From contig JAGMVK010000015.1 in NCBI GenBank assembly GCA_020747065.1, forward strand, positions 558,001-622,000: a stretch of DNA of 64,000 nucleotides, in the 5' to 3' direction. Shown here in pieces: positions 47,301 to 57,149 of this stretch (within the stretch, counting starts at the first letter, position 1; every line of letters begins with the position of its first letter). The position numbers were made by a program, and so were the translations under genes. The notes under the pieces were generated by a model. The model was not told the origin of the DNA, did no database searches, and worked only from the letters and a program-made list of their open reading frames with translations. This DNA comes from Cadophora sp. MPI-SDFR-AT-0126. Its lineage: Eukaryota > Ascomycota > Leotiomycetes > Helotiales > Ploettnerulaceae.

Positions 47301-49823
47301 CTAAGGGTCAGACATCTACACAGATCCCTATACACACACTTCACGTTTTACTTCTGTTCTTTTTGCTCTAAATTTCCGTTCGTGCATTGACATCCCCCGC
47401 AGAACTGGCCAAGCACTTTGGCAGTGATACCACTCAAGGTGGCATTGCAAAGATGTTCTCTCGCCATGTTCTACCCCAAGCTATGCTTGTTCGTGACTGT
47501 GTCCAATCTGGGGGCGATCCAAAGGATCTCAACCTAGGCGGGGAATTCAAGGACGGTGCTGGCAAGGGCGGAAAGAAGGGTCAGACTTTGTTATTTCCGC
47601 TTTGCATTTCTTCACATTCGGTTTTGTCTCTGCTTCTGCTTTTTTAGCTTTCTGTCTACTGTTTCTGTTCTGTTTTCGGGGATGTTATTAATTAGAGTCT
47701 AGAGATCGCTGCTTGTTTCGGAAGTGATGTGACCGTCTCGGCTCTCAAGTGGCAGGTGGCCGTTCCTATCAAGAAGGACATTCAAGCCATTCTGAGTGCC
47801 CGTGCCAACGGTGTCGACATCAAGACAATCACTCTTCCAACTCTTGGTGGCAAGGGTCAGACTTTACATTTCAGCACTTACTTTCTTGCATTCATTTCTG
47901 CTTTATCTTTTCTTTGAATGCATGCTCATATCCTCCCAGAGATTGCTGCTTGGTTCGGAAGTGATGCCTCCGTCGGTGGTATCAAATTCCAGTTCTCCAC
48001 CACAATCAAGAAGAACCTCGATGCCCTCCGCGATGGTCGAGCTCGAGGTCTTGACTGCAAGGACATTACCCTTCCAAGTCTTGCCAATTATGGTCAAGGA
48101 GGCCAAGGTCCATCTTCGATTTCTTTCTACAGCACAGCACATTTTTATCTGCACAATTTCGCGACTTTTCTGATGTCCCTTATAGAGATGGCAGCTATTA
48201 TGGGCAGCGATGTTACCCCTAATGGCCTCAGATTCCAGTTCACAGACCGCATCAGGCCCATAGGCAAGAAGCTTCAGGAGATGAAGTCTGCGGGACTAGA
48301 TCCCAAGGACATCGATCTTGAGAGTCTCTACAGTGCCAAGGGTGGCGGCAAGACTGGCAGAAGTCAGACACGTTCCCTTCTCATATCATTTTCTAGCATT
48401 GCACAAACTTCACGCACATACACACCTGTCAAGTCGTGTTCCGGACACCTCATTGATTTGAACACACAGACATCAGCAAGTACTTCGGCAAGGATAGCAC
48501 CAAGGGTGGCATTGAATTTCAATTCCGAGCCATCAAGCAAGACGCCAAGCGTCAAAAGGTTTGCGCCGATGCTGGTGGCGATCCCCAAACCCTAGGCATT
48601 GGCTCCGGTCCTGTCAAGGGTGGTGGTTCTGGTCAGGACATTTGCTCTTCATTCTTTTCTTTCTTCAAGCACAGCCTGTTTGTACAGATCGAGCTTCCGA
48701 TGATTGTTGATATTGACTTTTCTGCAGCGATTGCTCATTACATGGCTGATGGCACCACTGCTGCCGCATTAGAGCATCGTTTCCGTCCTATCAAGAAGGA
48801 AGCTGGAACTCCCAAATGTGCTACCAGCCCTACTGTTTTTCTGGCCTTTTGCTTCTGATTTTCCTTACTAGCACAGCTATCACGAGTTTGAATTTGTCCC
48901 ACGAATTTTGACATTGACTTCTGTACAGACATTGCGCTTCGCATGAATGATGGTACTACAGCAGTTGCATTGCAGCATCGCTTTAGACCAATCAAGAAGG
49001 AAGCCGAAGCAATGAACGCTGGTAGCCAGCTCCAACTGCTCTCCTCTCCCCTCACTCCTCGCCCCTTTGTCCAAGCCATTTTATTGCGTTCTCCTATACC
49101 ATCTCCTTCTGTCGTCCCCGTCATTAAACGTTCAATAATCGAAGGAACACTCGCTAACAATTCTATAGCCATCGCTGGTCAATACGGAGATGGCGTCACT
49201 GGTAAGGCTGTATCAACCTATTTCGAGCGCGCGCGCAAGGAACCTCATTGGGACTTGACTAAATCTGCTGCAGAGAACGGATCCGCTAAGAAGACCCCCT
49301 CCAAGCGCACTCCAGCTGGAGGCAAGCGTAAGGCTGCTGCTATGAAGGGCGAGGATGGCGATGATGATGAGGGCATGGCTGAGACACCATCTAAGAAGGC
49401 TAAGGGTGCTCGTGGTGCTGCTAAGGTAAGTCCTCCCTATCCTAGAACAATGATGATGTTCCAGACTCGAACTTCCCATTCCTCAAACAGACATGCGTAC
49501 TAACACTTCAACAGGCTACACCCAAGCGTGCTAACAAGACCGCAATCAACTACACCGAAAGCTCCGATGTCGACGACGAGGAAGGTCTGACCGGCCGCGT
49601 CAAGCCCGAGAAATTCGAGGAGTCCGAGGACGACATTGGCGCTGCTGGCTACGGCAATGGCCACGCCTCACAATACGCCTCCAACGGTCACGGCAATGGT
49701 CATGGTTACTACAACGGTAACGGTAATGGCCATACCATGTCGCACGACAACGACGGCTTCGAGGATGACGAGAACTTCGCTGGCCAAGATATGTATTTCG
49801 AGGCCAATGAAGATGAGGCTTAG
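44301..49823 (+). CDS. Cassette-array gene: 19 tandem helix-turn-helix-like modules, one per exon
   Basis: Exon 1 44301-44388; cassettes 44523-44693, 44796-44975, 45084-45242, 45350-45484, 45586-45753, 45840-46007, 46101-46268, 46375-46542, 46639-46797, 46880-47053, 47133-47306, 47403-47579, 47703-47855, 47940-48092, 48186-48362, 48470-48631, 48728-48817, 48929-49021 and 49169-49425; last exon 49515-49823. Every boundary from exon 1 to the last cassette is phase 1; only the last intron is phase 0. Splicing all would give about 1160 residues; exon 1 plus the last cassette and last exon gives 217. Exon 1 encodes a helix (ESSVRLLSAIIAAHPGLK). Each cassette starts D/E-I-A-x-x-Y/F-G, continues T-x-x-A-I-x-x-x-F-x-R with basic residues, then usually K-x-I-x-D...GGDPKDL, then a Gly/Lys linker. 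The end is basic (KKTPSKRTPAGGKRK, SKKAKGARG), then acidic with GNGH repeats. It resembles Myb/SANT-like fungal proteins: probably nuclear and DNA-binding (inference). Confidence 0.85.
45586..45758 (+). other. Cassette exon 6 with a lost splice donor
   Basis: This cassette (EIVACYGSTTTKAAL...GNPGK) is the sister of the next (EIVRFYGSHCTKSAL...GNPGK). At the position where the sister has aaag-a/gtcaga, it has aaag-g/tttagg: the phase-1 GT is absent. The only nearby GT (aag/gtttag) would change frame, and read-through meets TAG at 45756-45758. Including it would truncate the protein; skipping it keeps the frame. Confidence 0.7.
47940..48107 (+). other. Cassette exon 15 with two in-frame donors
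   Basis: After the conserved ITLPSL segment there are two phase-1 donors 15 bases apart: gtcaag at 48093 and gtccat at 48108. Using the second adds five residues (GQGGQ-like) to the linker. The first better fits the donor pattern of the array. Confidence 0.5.
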
Positions 49824-49949
49824 AATTTCCCCTCCGGGAAATTTCTAGGGAAGTGCCACCATGTCTGTCTTGTTCGACTATCTGACATCTTTCTTTTCTC
49901 GCGAGAAATGCTTGAGATTCAACGACACAGGCATATCTCGATCCGACTG

Positions 49950-49971
49950 ACAGACGGACGGACGGACAAAC
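49950..49971 (+). repeat. Short GACG/GGAC tetranucleotide repeat
   Basis: cagacggacggacggac with slight degeneracy, in the 3' region of the cassette-array gene. Confidence 0.7.
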
Positions 49972-50720
49972 GGATTGGTCTTCATCAACCTCACCTCGCC
50001 TCTCTTGTACAATATCACACCAAAACCAAAATTCCCCTTTGCACAAACAGCACGTTTTCCTTAGTTCTGTCTCCCCTGTTTTCCTTCCACACCGCACCGC
50101 ACCGCATATTCGACAGTCAGTCAGCGCTTTCTTCTACCAAAAGAGCGGCGTACCAAGGCGTTTCGGCTTTCTTGCTTTCATACAGTACATTACGATATGA
50201 CGACACAACAACACTTTCACGAATCCTTCTCGCATCGCCAACCAGCATCCACATTCACCAACTGACATGATTTCTCCTCTTGCTTGCGCTTGCTTGCATA
50301 CAGCAAAGTTCTCTTCTCGGCATCAATTCTCTCTTTACTTCCTTGCGTTCGATTCGAAAATCGACGTCGTGATCAATCGCGATCTGGGATTAAGTTACTT
50401 GGATCCTCGCTTCTTACTCTTTTCTTTCCTTAGGGAGGGAGGGATAAGAAATGAGAGATTTATCTTCGTTGTTTGATTGAGAGGGTGTGAGGGAGGGAGG
50501 GATTTGATTAATGGTGGACGGTTTGGCTTTGCATTTTCTCTCACTCTTGCATTGCACGACAACGACGTTTCATCATTGATGGAATGGAATGGATTGGGCA
50601 GATGGATGGATTGGGATTGGGTTTGCATACACGTACTTTCGACCTTTCGACCTCTCGACTTCTTGCTATCTGAATGGATGGATGCGCCTTTCCGAGTCTC
50701 GGTGGGAGGACTCTGAAACT

Positions 50721-50787
50721 CACCCACACCCACACCTACACCCACACCCACATACATGAAGACAGACAGACGGATGGATGGATGGAC
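50721..50787 (+). repeat. Simple repeats: CACCCA-type then GACA/GGAT tetranucleotides
   Basis: A stretch of cacccacacc-type hexamer units at about 50721-50752 is followed by acagacaga and ggatggatggatgga units. Non-coding simple sequence. Confidence 0.8.
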
Positions 50788-51507
50788 TTGTATCTAGACT
50801 TCCCTTTCACCCTAGCTTTCTTCTTTCCTTCCTTTCCTTCGGTGCTTGAGCTGGGCATGAAAGGGGAGGGATTCTAATGGACTCTTCTGATTTGTCTTTC
50901 GGACTTACGACTTGTGCTTCGAATAGAGGCTAGATAGACGGAAGGATGGAGGGAAATTGGGGAATCAATAGAATTCTTTACATGAATGAGTGTTTTCCGT
51001 GATGTGAGATTTGTTGTTTGGAATGAGATGTGATGATTTCTAGGTGTTTTGATTGGTGAGGGAATAAGGCGCTTTGCTTGATTGGAATTTCGGGTTCAGG
51101 TTGCGGATTCTGATTTTGATTTGATTTGGTTTGATTTGGACTATGAAGTACTTTGCTCTTGGGGGTTTCCCCTGAAGGTTGCGTGCGTCACGTTTGCAAG
51201 TGATATCGCATTGCATTGTATGGCATCAACTTGCATTGCATTTCACTTCCATCGGTTGGATGGAGAACTCCATTCCCTTGCGCCATATTCTGACCCACCC
51301 AAGTTATTTTACAAGTTGATCCCACGCTCATCTGAATCTGATCGAATGAGTCTTCCTCTCAGGAAAGGAAACAACGCAGTCTGGAAGCCGAGGCCAACTG
51401 CCACTTCCAAGAAGTCCCTACTGGGCTTCTTTGAATCGCTTCGAAGTCCCAGACACCTCCAGTGTCTCTCCTCTCCTGCTTGCTCGCACCTTGATATCAT
51501 CCTACCC

Positions 51508-53496
51508 TCACGAAAGCAACAACTCCCACAACCCCTCCTTCTCAACATACCCATGATGAATAACATTAACCAACCAATACCCCTCACGACACCCATCAAC
51601 CACACTCTTACTCACACTCCTAGCGGGATACACCCTCCCCCACTCCCCCCAAATACCAAACGCCTCCTCCGCCCAAGCCCGGAAACTAACCTCCTCGATA
51701 ATCGTCGGCGTGATGATCTCCTTGCCTGGGAACGCACCCCAGGTGACCGCGTTCGTACTGCCGCCTCCCTCGCTATCAGGCGAGTTGGGTGAAGATGAGA
51801 GGAAGGATCCGGATGCGTTGGACGCGTACCATGACACTGTTGGTGCGATTTCGGGGGATGTGAGTTTAGCGTGTAGTGATTTCCAATCTGCTTCTGGAAT
51901 GAAAAGCTCAACGAACGCTTTCTGGAATACGAAGCCGTTCTTTGGGCCCCAGCCGAATATCGGGTCTGAGGATTTGACGCCGTTGACGGCTGGTTGGGAG
52001 GCGACTGTCCACCAGCCTTTCTGGTTCAGTTTCAGGAGTTGCGATTTGATGGTGTTGGTTTCCTCGTTGAGACCTTCTTCGCTCCATGGGAGGGCGGAAA
52101 TTGATCCCTCGATGTGGCGGATGAAGAGGGATGTTATGTCTTGGACCGACGTTGGGAAACCCCAGAGCTTGATGGCCTGGTTGACGGACATGTGGAGACT
52201 TACGCCGTAGCCATCGATTTCTCCGTAGGCGGGAGAACGGGCGTCTCCCCAGCGGCCGTTGGGGAAATCATCCCATGTTGCTTCGCGGCCGAGAGAGCCT
52301 TCGCCTTCGGAAATGGCGAGGGTGTTGGCGCGGGTGTTGACTGGTTCGGCTGGAATGGCGGCTTCTTCTGCTGTGGTTTCGCGGTCGGGGTTAGAGGTTT
52401 TGTTGCCGGAGATAATGACTCTGTTGTGAGGATCTGAGCCTATTGAGCTTTGGCGGCGAGAGCGGCGTTTATGTGACGAGCCGTTGATTTGAACGGATTC
52501 CAATGGTGATGGTATGTCGAGAATTGCGGATTCCGAGTCTGGTGGAGAGGATGGGATGAGATTCGTCCGTTCTAGAATGAAAGCTACAGCTTTCTCCAGA
52601 TTCAAAGTATAGAAATGGAAACCCCTCGGTCCAGGCGCTGGCTCTTTCTGGATATGCGTGACAATCTCACTCACAATGTCCACACCAACCTTCTTCACCA
52701 TCTCATCATCGCCCCTGACACTATCCAACCTAGCCATAACATCGGGCGGCATTCTCGCATGGCTCAACTTCGTCGTCCTCTTAATCATCTGATAGCTCTG
52801 AATAGGCATCATACCAGGTATAATCGGCATATCCTTAAACGCACCGCTCTCATGTTCTCTCAATCGCTTCTCAAACTTATCGTACGCTTCAACATCGAAG
52901 AAAAGCTGCGTCATGATGAAATCCGCACCAGCCTGTACCTTACCCACCAGATACGGTAGATCATGCTCCAGACTCTGCCCAGCAGGATCACTTTCGTCGG
53001 CATGACCCTCCGGATACGCCGCCACGCCAATGCAGAAATAATCACCGTACTGCTTGCGAATATACCTCACCAAATCCACCGCCCACTCAAACTCCTCTTC
53101 CTCCTCCCCATTCCTCTTCTCATCCACATCCCTATACTCCTCCCCCCTCGGCGGATCTCCCCTCAGCGCCAGAATATTCCTAATGCCCAACGCCTTCGCA
53201 TCCTCCAGCGCCTGATCCACCAGCTTCCGCGACATGTTCGTACAGGTCAGGTGTAAGCACGTCGTGAGGCCCAGCTCGCGCTGACAGAGCTCTGCGAGCT
53301 CGAGGGATTTCGTGGCTGTGGACCCGCCGGCGCCCCAGGTGACGGTTATGAAGAGGGGGCGGAGGGCCCGCGACATGCGGTCGAGACGGGCGCGTAGGTT
53401 CGAGGATCCCATTGTTGTTTTTGGGGGGAAGAATTCGAGGGAGAAGTAGGTGCTACCTGGGGGCAGAGCGGCGATTTTGGTGGTTATTTTCTCCAT
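51508..53496 (-). CDS. MET12: Methylenetetrahydrofolate reductase, Met12 type
   Basis: Reduces 5,10-methylene-THF to 5-methyl-THF, the methyl donor for methionine synthesis. Intronless, 662 residues, the usual length for fungal MTHFR. The N-terminal TIM-barrel catalytic domain shows SLEFFPPKT (the catalytic Glu), FITVTWGAGGSTA, HLTCTN, NILALRGDPP (the D/P FAD and folate site), GVAAYPEGH, ADFIMTQLFFD and GFHFYTLNLEKA. A Ser/Arg-rich linker (about 325-400) joins the C-terminal regulatory region (DDFPNGRWGDARSPAYGEIDGYG, SQPAVNG, GWGPKNGFVFQKAFVE, VTWGAFPGKE). The sequence matches yeast Met12 better than Met13 (SLEFFPPKT, GEIDGYG, ending LWELLL). Fungi commonly have both paralogues, so a second gene is expected elsewhere. 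Confidence 0.95.
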   Translation of the reverse strand: MEKITTKIAALPPGSTYFSLEFFPPKTTMGSSNLRARLDRMSRALRPLFITVTWGAGGSTATKSLELAELCQRELGLTTCLHLTCTNMSRKLVDQALEDAKALGIRNILALRGDPPRGEEYRDVDEKRNGEEEEEFEWAVDLVRYIRKQYGDYFCIGVAAYPEGHADESDPAGQSLEHDLPYLVGKVQAGADFIMTQLFFDVEAYDKFEKRLREHESGAFKDMPIIPGMMPIQSYQMIKRTTKLSHARMPPDVMARLDSVRGDDEMVKKVGVDIVSEIVTHIQKEPAPGPRGFHFYTLNLEKAVAFILERTNLIPSSPPDSESAILDIPSPLESVQINGSSHKRRSRRQSSIGSDPHNRVIISGNKTSNPDRETTAEEAAIPAEPVNTRANTLAISEGEGSLGREATWDDFPNGRWGDARSPAYGEIDGYGVSLHMSVNQAIKLWGFPTSVQDITSLFIRHIEGSISALPWSEEGLNEETNTIKSQLLKLNQKGWWTVASQPAVNGVKSSDPIFGWGPKNGFVFQKAFVELFIPEADWKSLHAKLTSPEIAPTVSWYASNASGSFLSSSPNSPDSEGGGSTNAVTWGAFPGKEIITPTIIEEVSFRAWAEEAFGIWGEWGRVYPARSVSKSVVDGCREGYWLVNVIHHGYVEKEGLWELLLS

Positions 53497-54224
53497 TGTG
53501 GGTGTTTTCGATCGCAGGTGATTGGTGATTTCTGTATGATTCTGAAAGATGAAACTGTATTGTTTGAGGTCCGATGGGCAGGACTTCGAGGTCCTTTGTA
53601 AGTGTGTTGTGGGATTGAATTAAAGTTGAGGGTGTTGTCGTCGGGGAGGACAAGGCTGTTGACATGCAGTAGTGGGGTAAGGAGGGGAATTTTTTGGTGG
53701 CACTTGGCTGTGAATGTGGACCCCTGTCACAATTTCCTAGAGCTCGAATTTGTGACAACTATTCTTCTTTTCTTATATAATTCTTGGATCCCTTGATGCA
53801 GCTTTTCCAGACCAAGCATGTCTACGAAGGCACATAAATTTTATTCTTCTCAGCCAATTTTTATCTCACCATTCAGAACGCTGACAGTTATCCAATACTG
53901 ACACGCTGCTAGAAATCTTGTGCGGCAGCTTCAGTCATTTGGGCAAAAGGAAAACACCACAATCGATTACGAGCCTCGTGAAACCAAAGACGACTGGAAT
54001 GTAGCATCAACCCCCACGACGTCTAGCCATACAAGTACATCTTATCACTATTCGCCATAGATGCATATGTATATCTCATTCTTGTAGTTCATTAGACCAT
54101 AAATGCATTGACACTGACAAATTCGTAACCCTTCTACTTCCTGTATCCCAAAAACATCAATCCACCTGCACCTCTGATCTTCCCAGCACATCTAAGCCAA
54201 ATAACTGCATGGCTACACAGGCAT
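53497..54224. other. Intergenic region
   Basis: Promoter of the MTHFR gene on the left and 3' side of the aminotransferase gene on the right. No gene supported. Confidence 0.45.
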
Positions 54225-56241
54225 CTAACAAGCCATCCCCATCCCCAAATCACACACCTGACTCAAATTCGCCTGATCAGTCTCCGGCTCAATATCCTCC
54301 ATCTCCTTCTTATCCTTGATCAGCCAGAACGCCTTGATCCCCTCCGCAAACCGTTTACTACTCTTCTCAACCTCCTCTTCATCCACAGCCGCAAAGCACA
54401 GTCGGAAATACTGCCATCCCTTCTCCGCTCTGATCTCCTCTGTAGGACTGAACACCGCGCCGGGACTGGCGAGGACGAGATAAGGCACTGTGGTTAGGAA
54501 CACCCAGAGGAGTTCGGCCATCTTGGGACCGGGGACGACTCCTGCGAGGGGGTGCGTGTCGAAGTGCATGTGGACCCAGACGAACATGCCTGCGCGCGGC
54601 CAGTCAAACGAGAACATCTTCGTCTTGGAGATCACAGCCCAGTCTGCATCAGCGGTGCGATTTGGTGTCTTCTGCTTCAGTAGGAAACGACCATCTTCGA
54701 GCTGAGTGCACATTCTATTCATGCGGTTCTCGTAGTTGCCTCGCAATCCAGCCAACCAGCGGACCCAGCCGTCGGTTTCCCAGCCTGTGAATGCCAGTTG
54801 GTCTTTCTTGGATTTCTTGGAGAATTCTGCCATAGCGGGTTGAGGACCCATGATTAGTTCTGAGAGCATGGATTGTACGAAGCCGGAAGGCTGTTGGGTC
54901 GAGCATTCTGTGATGCGGAGGATGCGCTCAATGATTGCGGGTTGGGCGGTGATCCAGCCGACTCTGCATCCTGGCGCGACTGTCTTGGAGAAGGTGTCGA
55001 GGCGCACGACTCGGCCGTCATAGTCTACATTAAGATATGAAGGCACGAGACTGTCGATGAATGGATATCCGGATTTCTTAGCGAACTCGTGGATAGGTTG
55101 TGGAGCTGGTGTAGGGAGGTTTCGTGCTTCTGCTTCCTTTCCGACCGCTGATGGGAACTGAAGGTACCAGTATGGGTCATCCTCAATTATGATAACATCA
55201 TACTTGCTGCAGATAGCATAGAGCTCCTTGCGTCGCTTAACAGAAAGAGTTCCACTGGTTGGGTTTTGTCCAATGCTGTGTAACGTCAATATCACATCCA
55301 AGCAATCCAACTGTTGGCAATACTCACGTAACAGTGTACATCAAGTGTGGTCTCTTTCCCTTTGAATCATCCCAATTCTCAAGAACATCTTCCAAGCCAC
55401 CAGGACCGTAAGGAAGCATCCCCTCCAAATCGATAGCCACAGGCACAATCTGCACTCCTCTTGGAGCAGCTGCCTGCAATGCATTCATATAGGCAAATTC
55501 CTCACACAGCATACCCGGCCTCTCACGCACCCAATCCCTCTCCTCACTCCAAACATTCGTGAAAGCCTCCAACGTCTTCGCCATTCCATCCGTACTCCCA
55601 CATGTTAAATTGATCTCTGGACCTCCAGCATATGGAACATTAGGATGCAGAACCTCGCGGGTGAATTGGCGAAGGAAGGAGAACAGCGGAGGGTATCCTT
55701 GGGCAGTGCCGTATTGCAAAGCGGTGGTGATATCGATCTTCTGCATGGGGTTTTTTATGGCGGATGTGTGTGGCACGGTGATGTGCGTAGAGGATGTGAC
55801 GTCTCTGCCATTTTTCAGGCTGGTCTTCTCGAGCTTTTGGGAGAGATCCTTGTATGGGTCGTCAGGATTGTTGGGAGTGGGAGTCCAGCGCTCTGGCTGT
55901 GCGATCTGGGCTTCGAGAGTATCGAAAGGGAAGAGCGAGGCATTGGGTAGACCTGTAGGATAGAAGATATCAGCATCATTGATATCGAGATAGTGGCAAG
56001 ACGATAACACCGAAAGTTGACTTCCACCCCACCTTTAAAATCAGCAGAATGTATGGAATTGAGACTCACCACCTGCCAGGTTTCCAATACCTGGGATCTG
56101 AAAGTACTGATAGAACTTCTTGATTGCACTCTCCTTTCGCGCGGCTGTGACTCTCGAGAGGTGATGGCTGAGATCCAGTGGTGGTTTGGGACCAGTCTGC
56201 TCGGTTGCCTCGCGTGTCGAGACGTATTCGAAATCCGCCAT
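54225..56241 (-). CDS. Aromatic/2-aminoadipate-type aminotransferase (Aro8-like, PLP-dependent)
   Basis: Three exons (56241-56070, 55952-55328, 55275-54225) encode 615 residues of a fold-type I class I/II aminotransferase. Landmarks: NLAGGLPN near the N-terminus, LNLTCGSTDGMAKTLEAF-like cofactor phosphate-binding region (INLTCGSTDG), EFAYMNAL, IGQNPTSGTLS (Asn of the NP-x-G type motif), IIIEDDPYWYLQF, and LDTFSKTVAPGCRVGW with the PLP lysine at K363. These patterns are those of Aro8/Aro9 and kynurenine/aminoadipate aminotransferases, which interconvert aromatic amino acids (or 2-aminoadipate) with their keto acids. It is longer than yeast Aro8 because of a charged insertion after residue 310 and an extended C-terminus. 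Substrate choice cannot be read from the sequence. Confidence 0.9.
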
Positions 56242-57149
56242 GTTGACTTCAATATCTTTGTCTATCTTTCAAATGGTGATTATGTAGGAAAAGCTTATCC
56301 GGGCTTGGTATACCAAGTAAGGCAGGATGACAAAAAGATGGAAAGTAAGAAGTGAGAAGTAAGACCATGAGATGTAGAGATGGATGCAAATGGGTGAGAT
56401 GCAGATCTGGGGAGAGAAGAGGGAAAGTTGACCAGCTTCCCGATAAGGAACGAGATAAATGATAGCTTACCTTGCCTTACATAGCTCGATACTTATCTGA
56501 ACGCCGTGTTTGTACGGGAGTTTGGGACTTTCTTACAAAGCATGTCCGGTTCATTGGTCGTCCTTGTCGGCGTCGGAATTCGGAGTTATTCCGTCTACCT
56601 AGGTCTATGCTGATTAGTCGACTGATGCAACGAGGAGCGGGTGAAGGGCGTGAGCGACCAGAGCAGCTTTGCTTTGTTTTATTGGGTTGTGGATTGAGTG
56701 ATGAGAATATATATTGCGCCAGATGTGCAGAGAATGAGAGAAGTTACTTTTGTACGAGTACCCCGGACAATTTCCCCGCTTGGAAGCAAGCACAGCAGCC
56801 GTTGGTTGTGCAATCGAGCACGACATGGAGCGTGACAGCACAGATCCGCTCGCCAAGCACAAGTACGTTCACATGGGTACTACATCTGCTTACCCCTATC
56901 TTTCAAGCGAGGAATCTTGGGGATTGTTTTGGTAGAAATCGGCTTTACTAGTTGATAGGCAGACTCTTAGCTAACTATCATGATCTTAGGCAAGGAGCTG
57001 TATTTCAGGGCTGAAAATCCATCAGCATTTTCAACATGAAAAATCAGCAGTCATCTTGTTCAGAACAATTCAGAATGCCAGTCAACATAGCGTTCAAGAG
57101 TGTGAGGGATCTTTTATAATTCTATTTCATAGTTTTCATATGTTCCCCT
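56242..57149. other. Intergenic region
   Basis: Promoter side of the aminotransferase and 3' side of the gamma-tubulin-complex gene. A plus-strand frame at 56472-56951 lacks domains and I do not accept it. Confidence 0.4.

Larger units (their letters stand above)
44523..49262 (+). repeat. Array of 19 homologous cassette exons with their introns
   Basis: Cassettes 2-17 are 45-60 codons; 18 and 19 are 30-31 codons and lack the GGDP segment; the last is extended by a basic tail. Consensus: D/E-I/V/L-A/V-x-x-Y/F-G-x-x-x-T-x-x-A/G-I/L-x-x-x-F/I-x-R-x-I/V-x-P-x-x-K-x-I/V-x-D-x-x-x-x-G-G-D-P-K-D-L-x-L. Introns are 79-147 bases, longer than most elsewhere in the window (about 45-65). Introns inside the array share an A-TTGA-C/T motif 8-17 bases before the acceptor and mostly a GTCAGA donor, so the duplicated unit was exon plus intron. 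The first and last introns differ (GTACGT donor; GCTAAC branch). Confidence 0.85.
49824..51507. other. Convergent intergenic region with simple repeats
   Basis: Between the 3' ends of the cassette-array gene and the MTHFR gene. It holds several short simple repeats and no supported coding frame. Confidence 0.45.

Noticed and set aside
44523..49262. CRISPR-like or satellite repeat array
   Set aside because: The repeated units are diverged coding exons with intact frames and splice sites, not identical direct repeats.
56472..56951. 159-codon plus-strand frame between aminotransferase and GCP5 genes
   Set aside because: No recognisable domain or splice structure.
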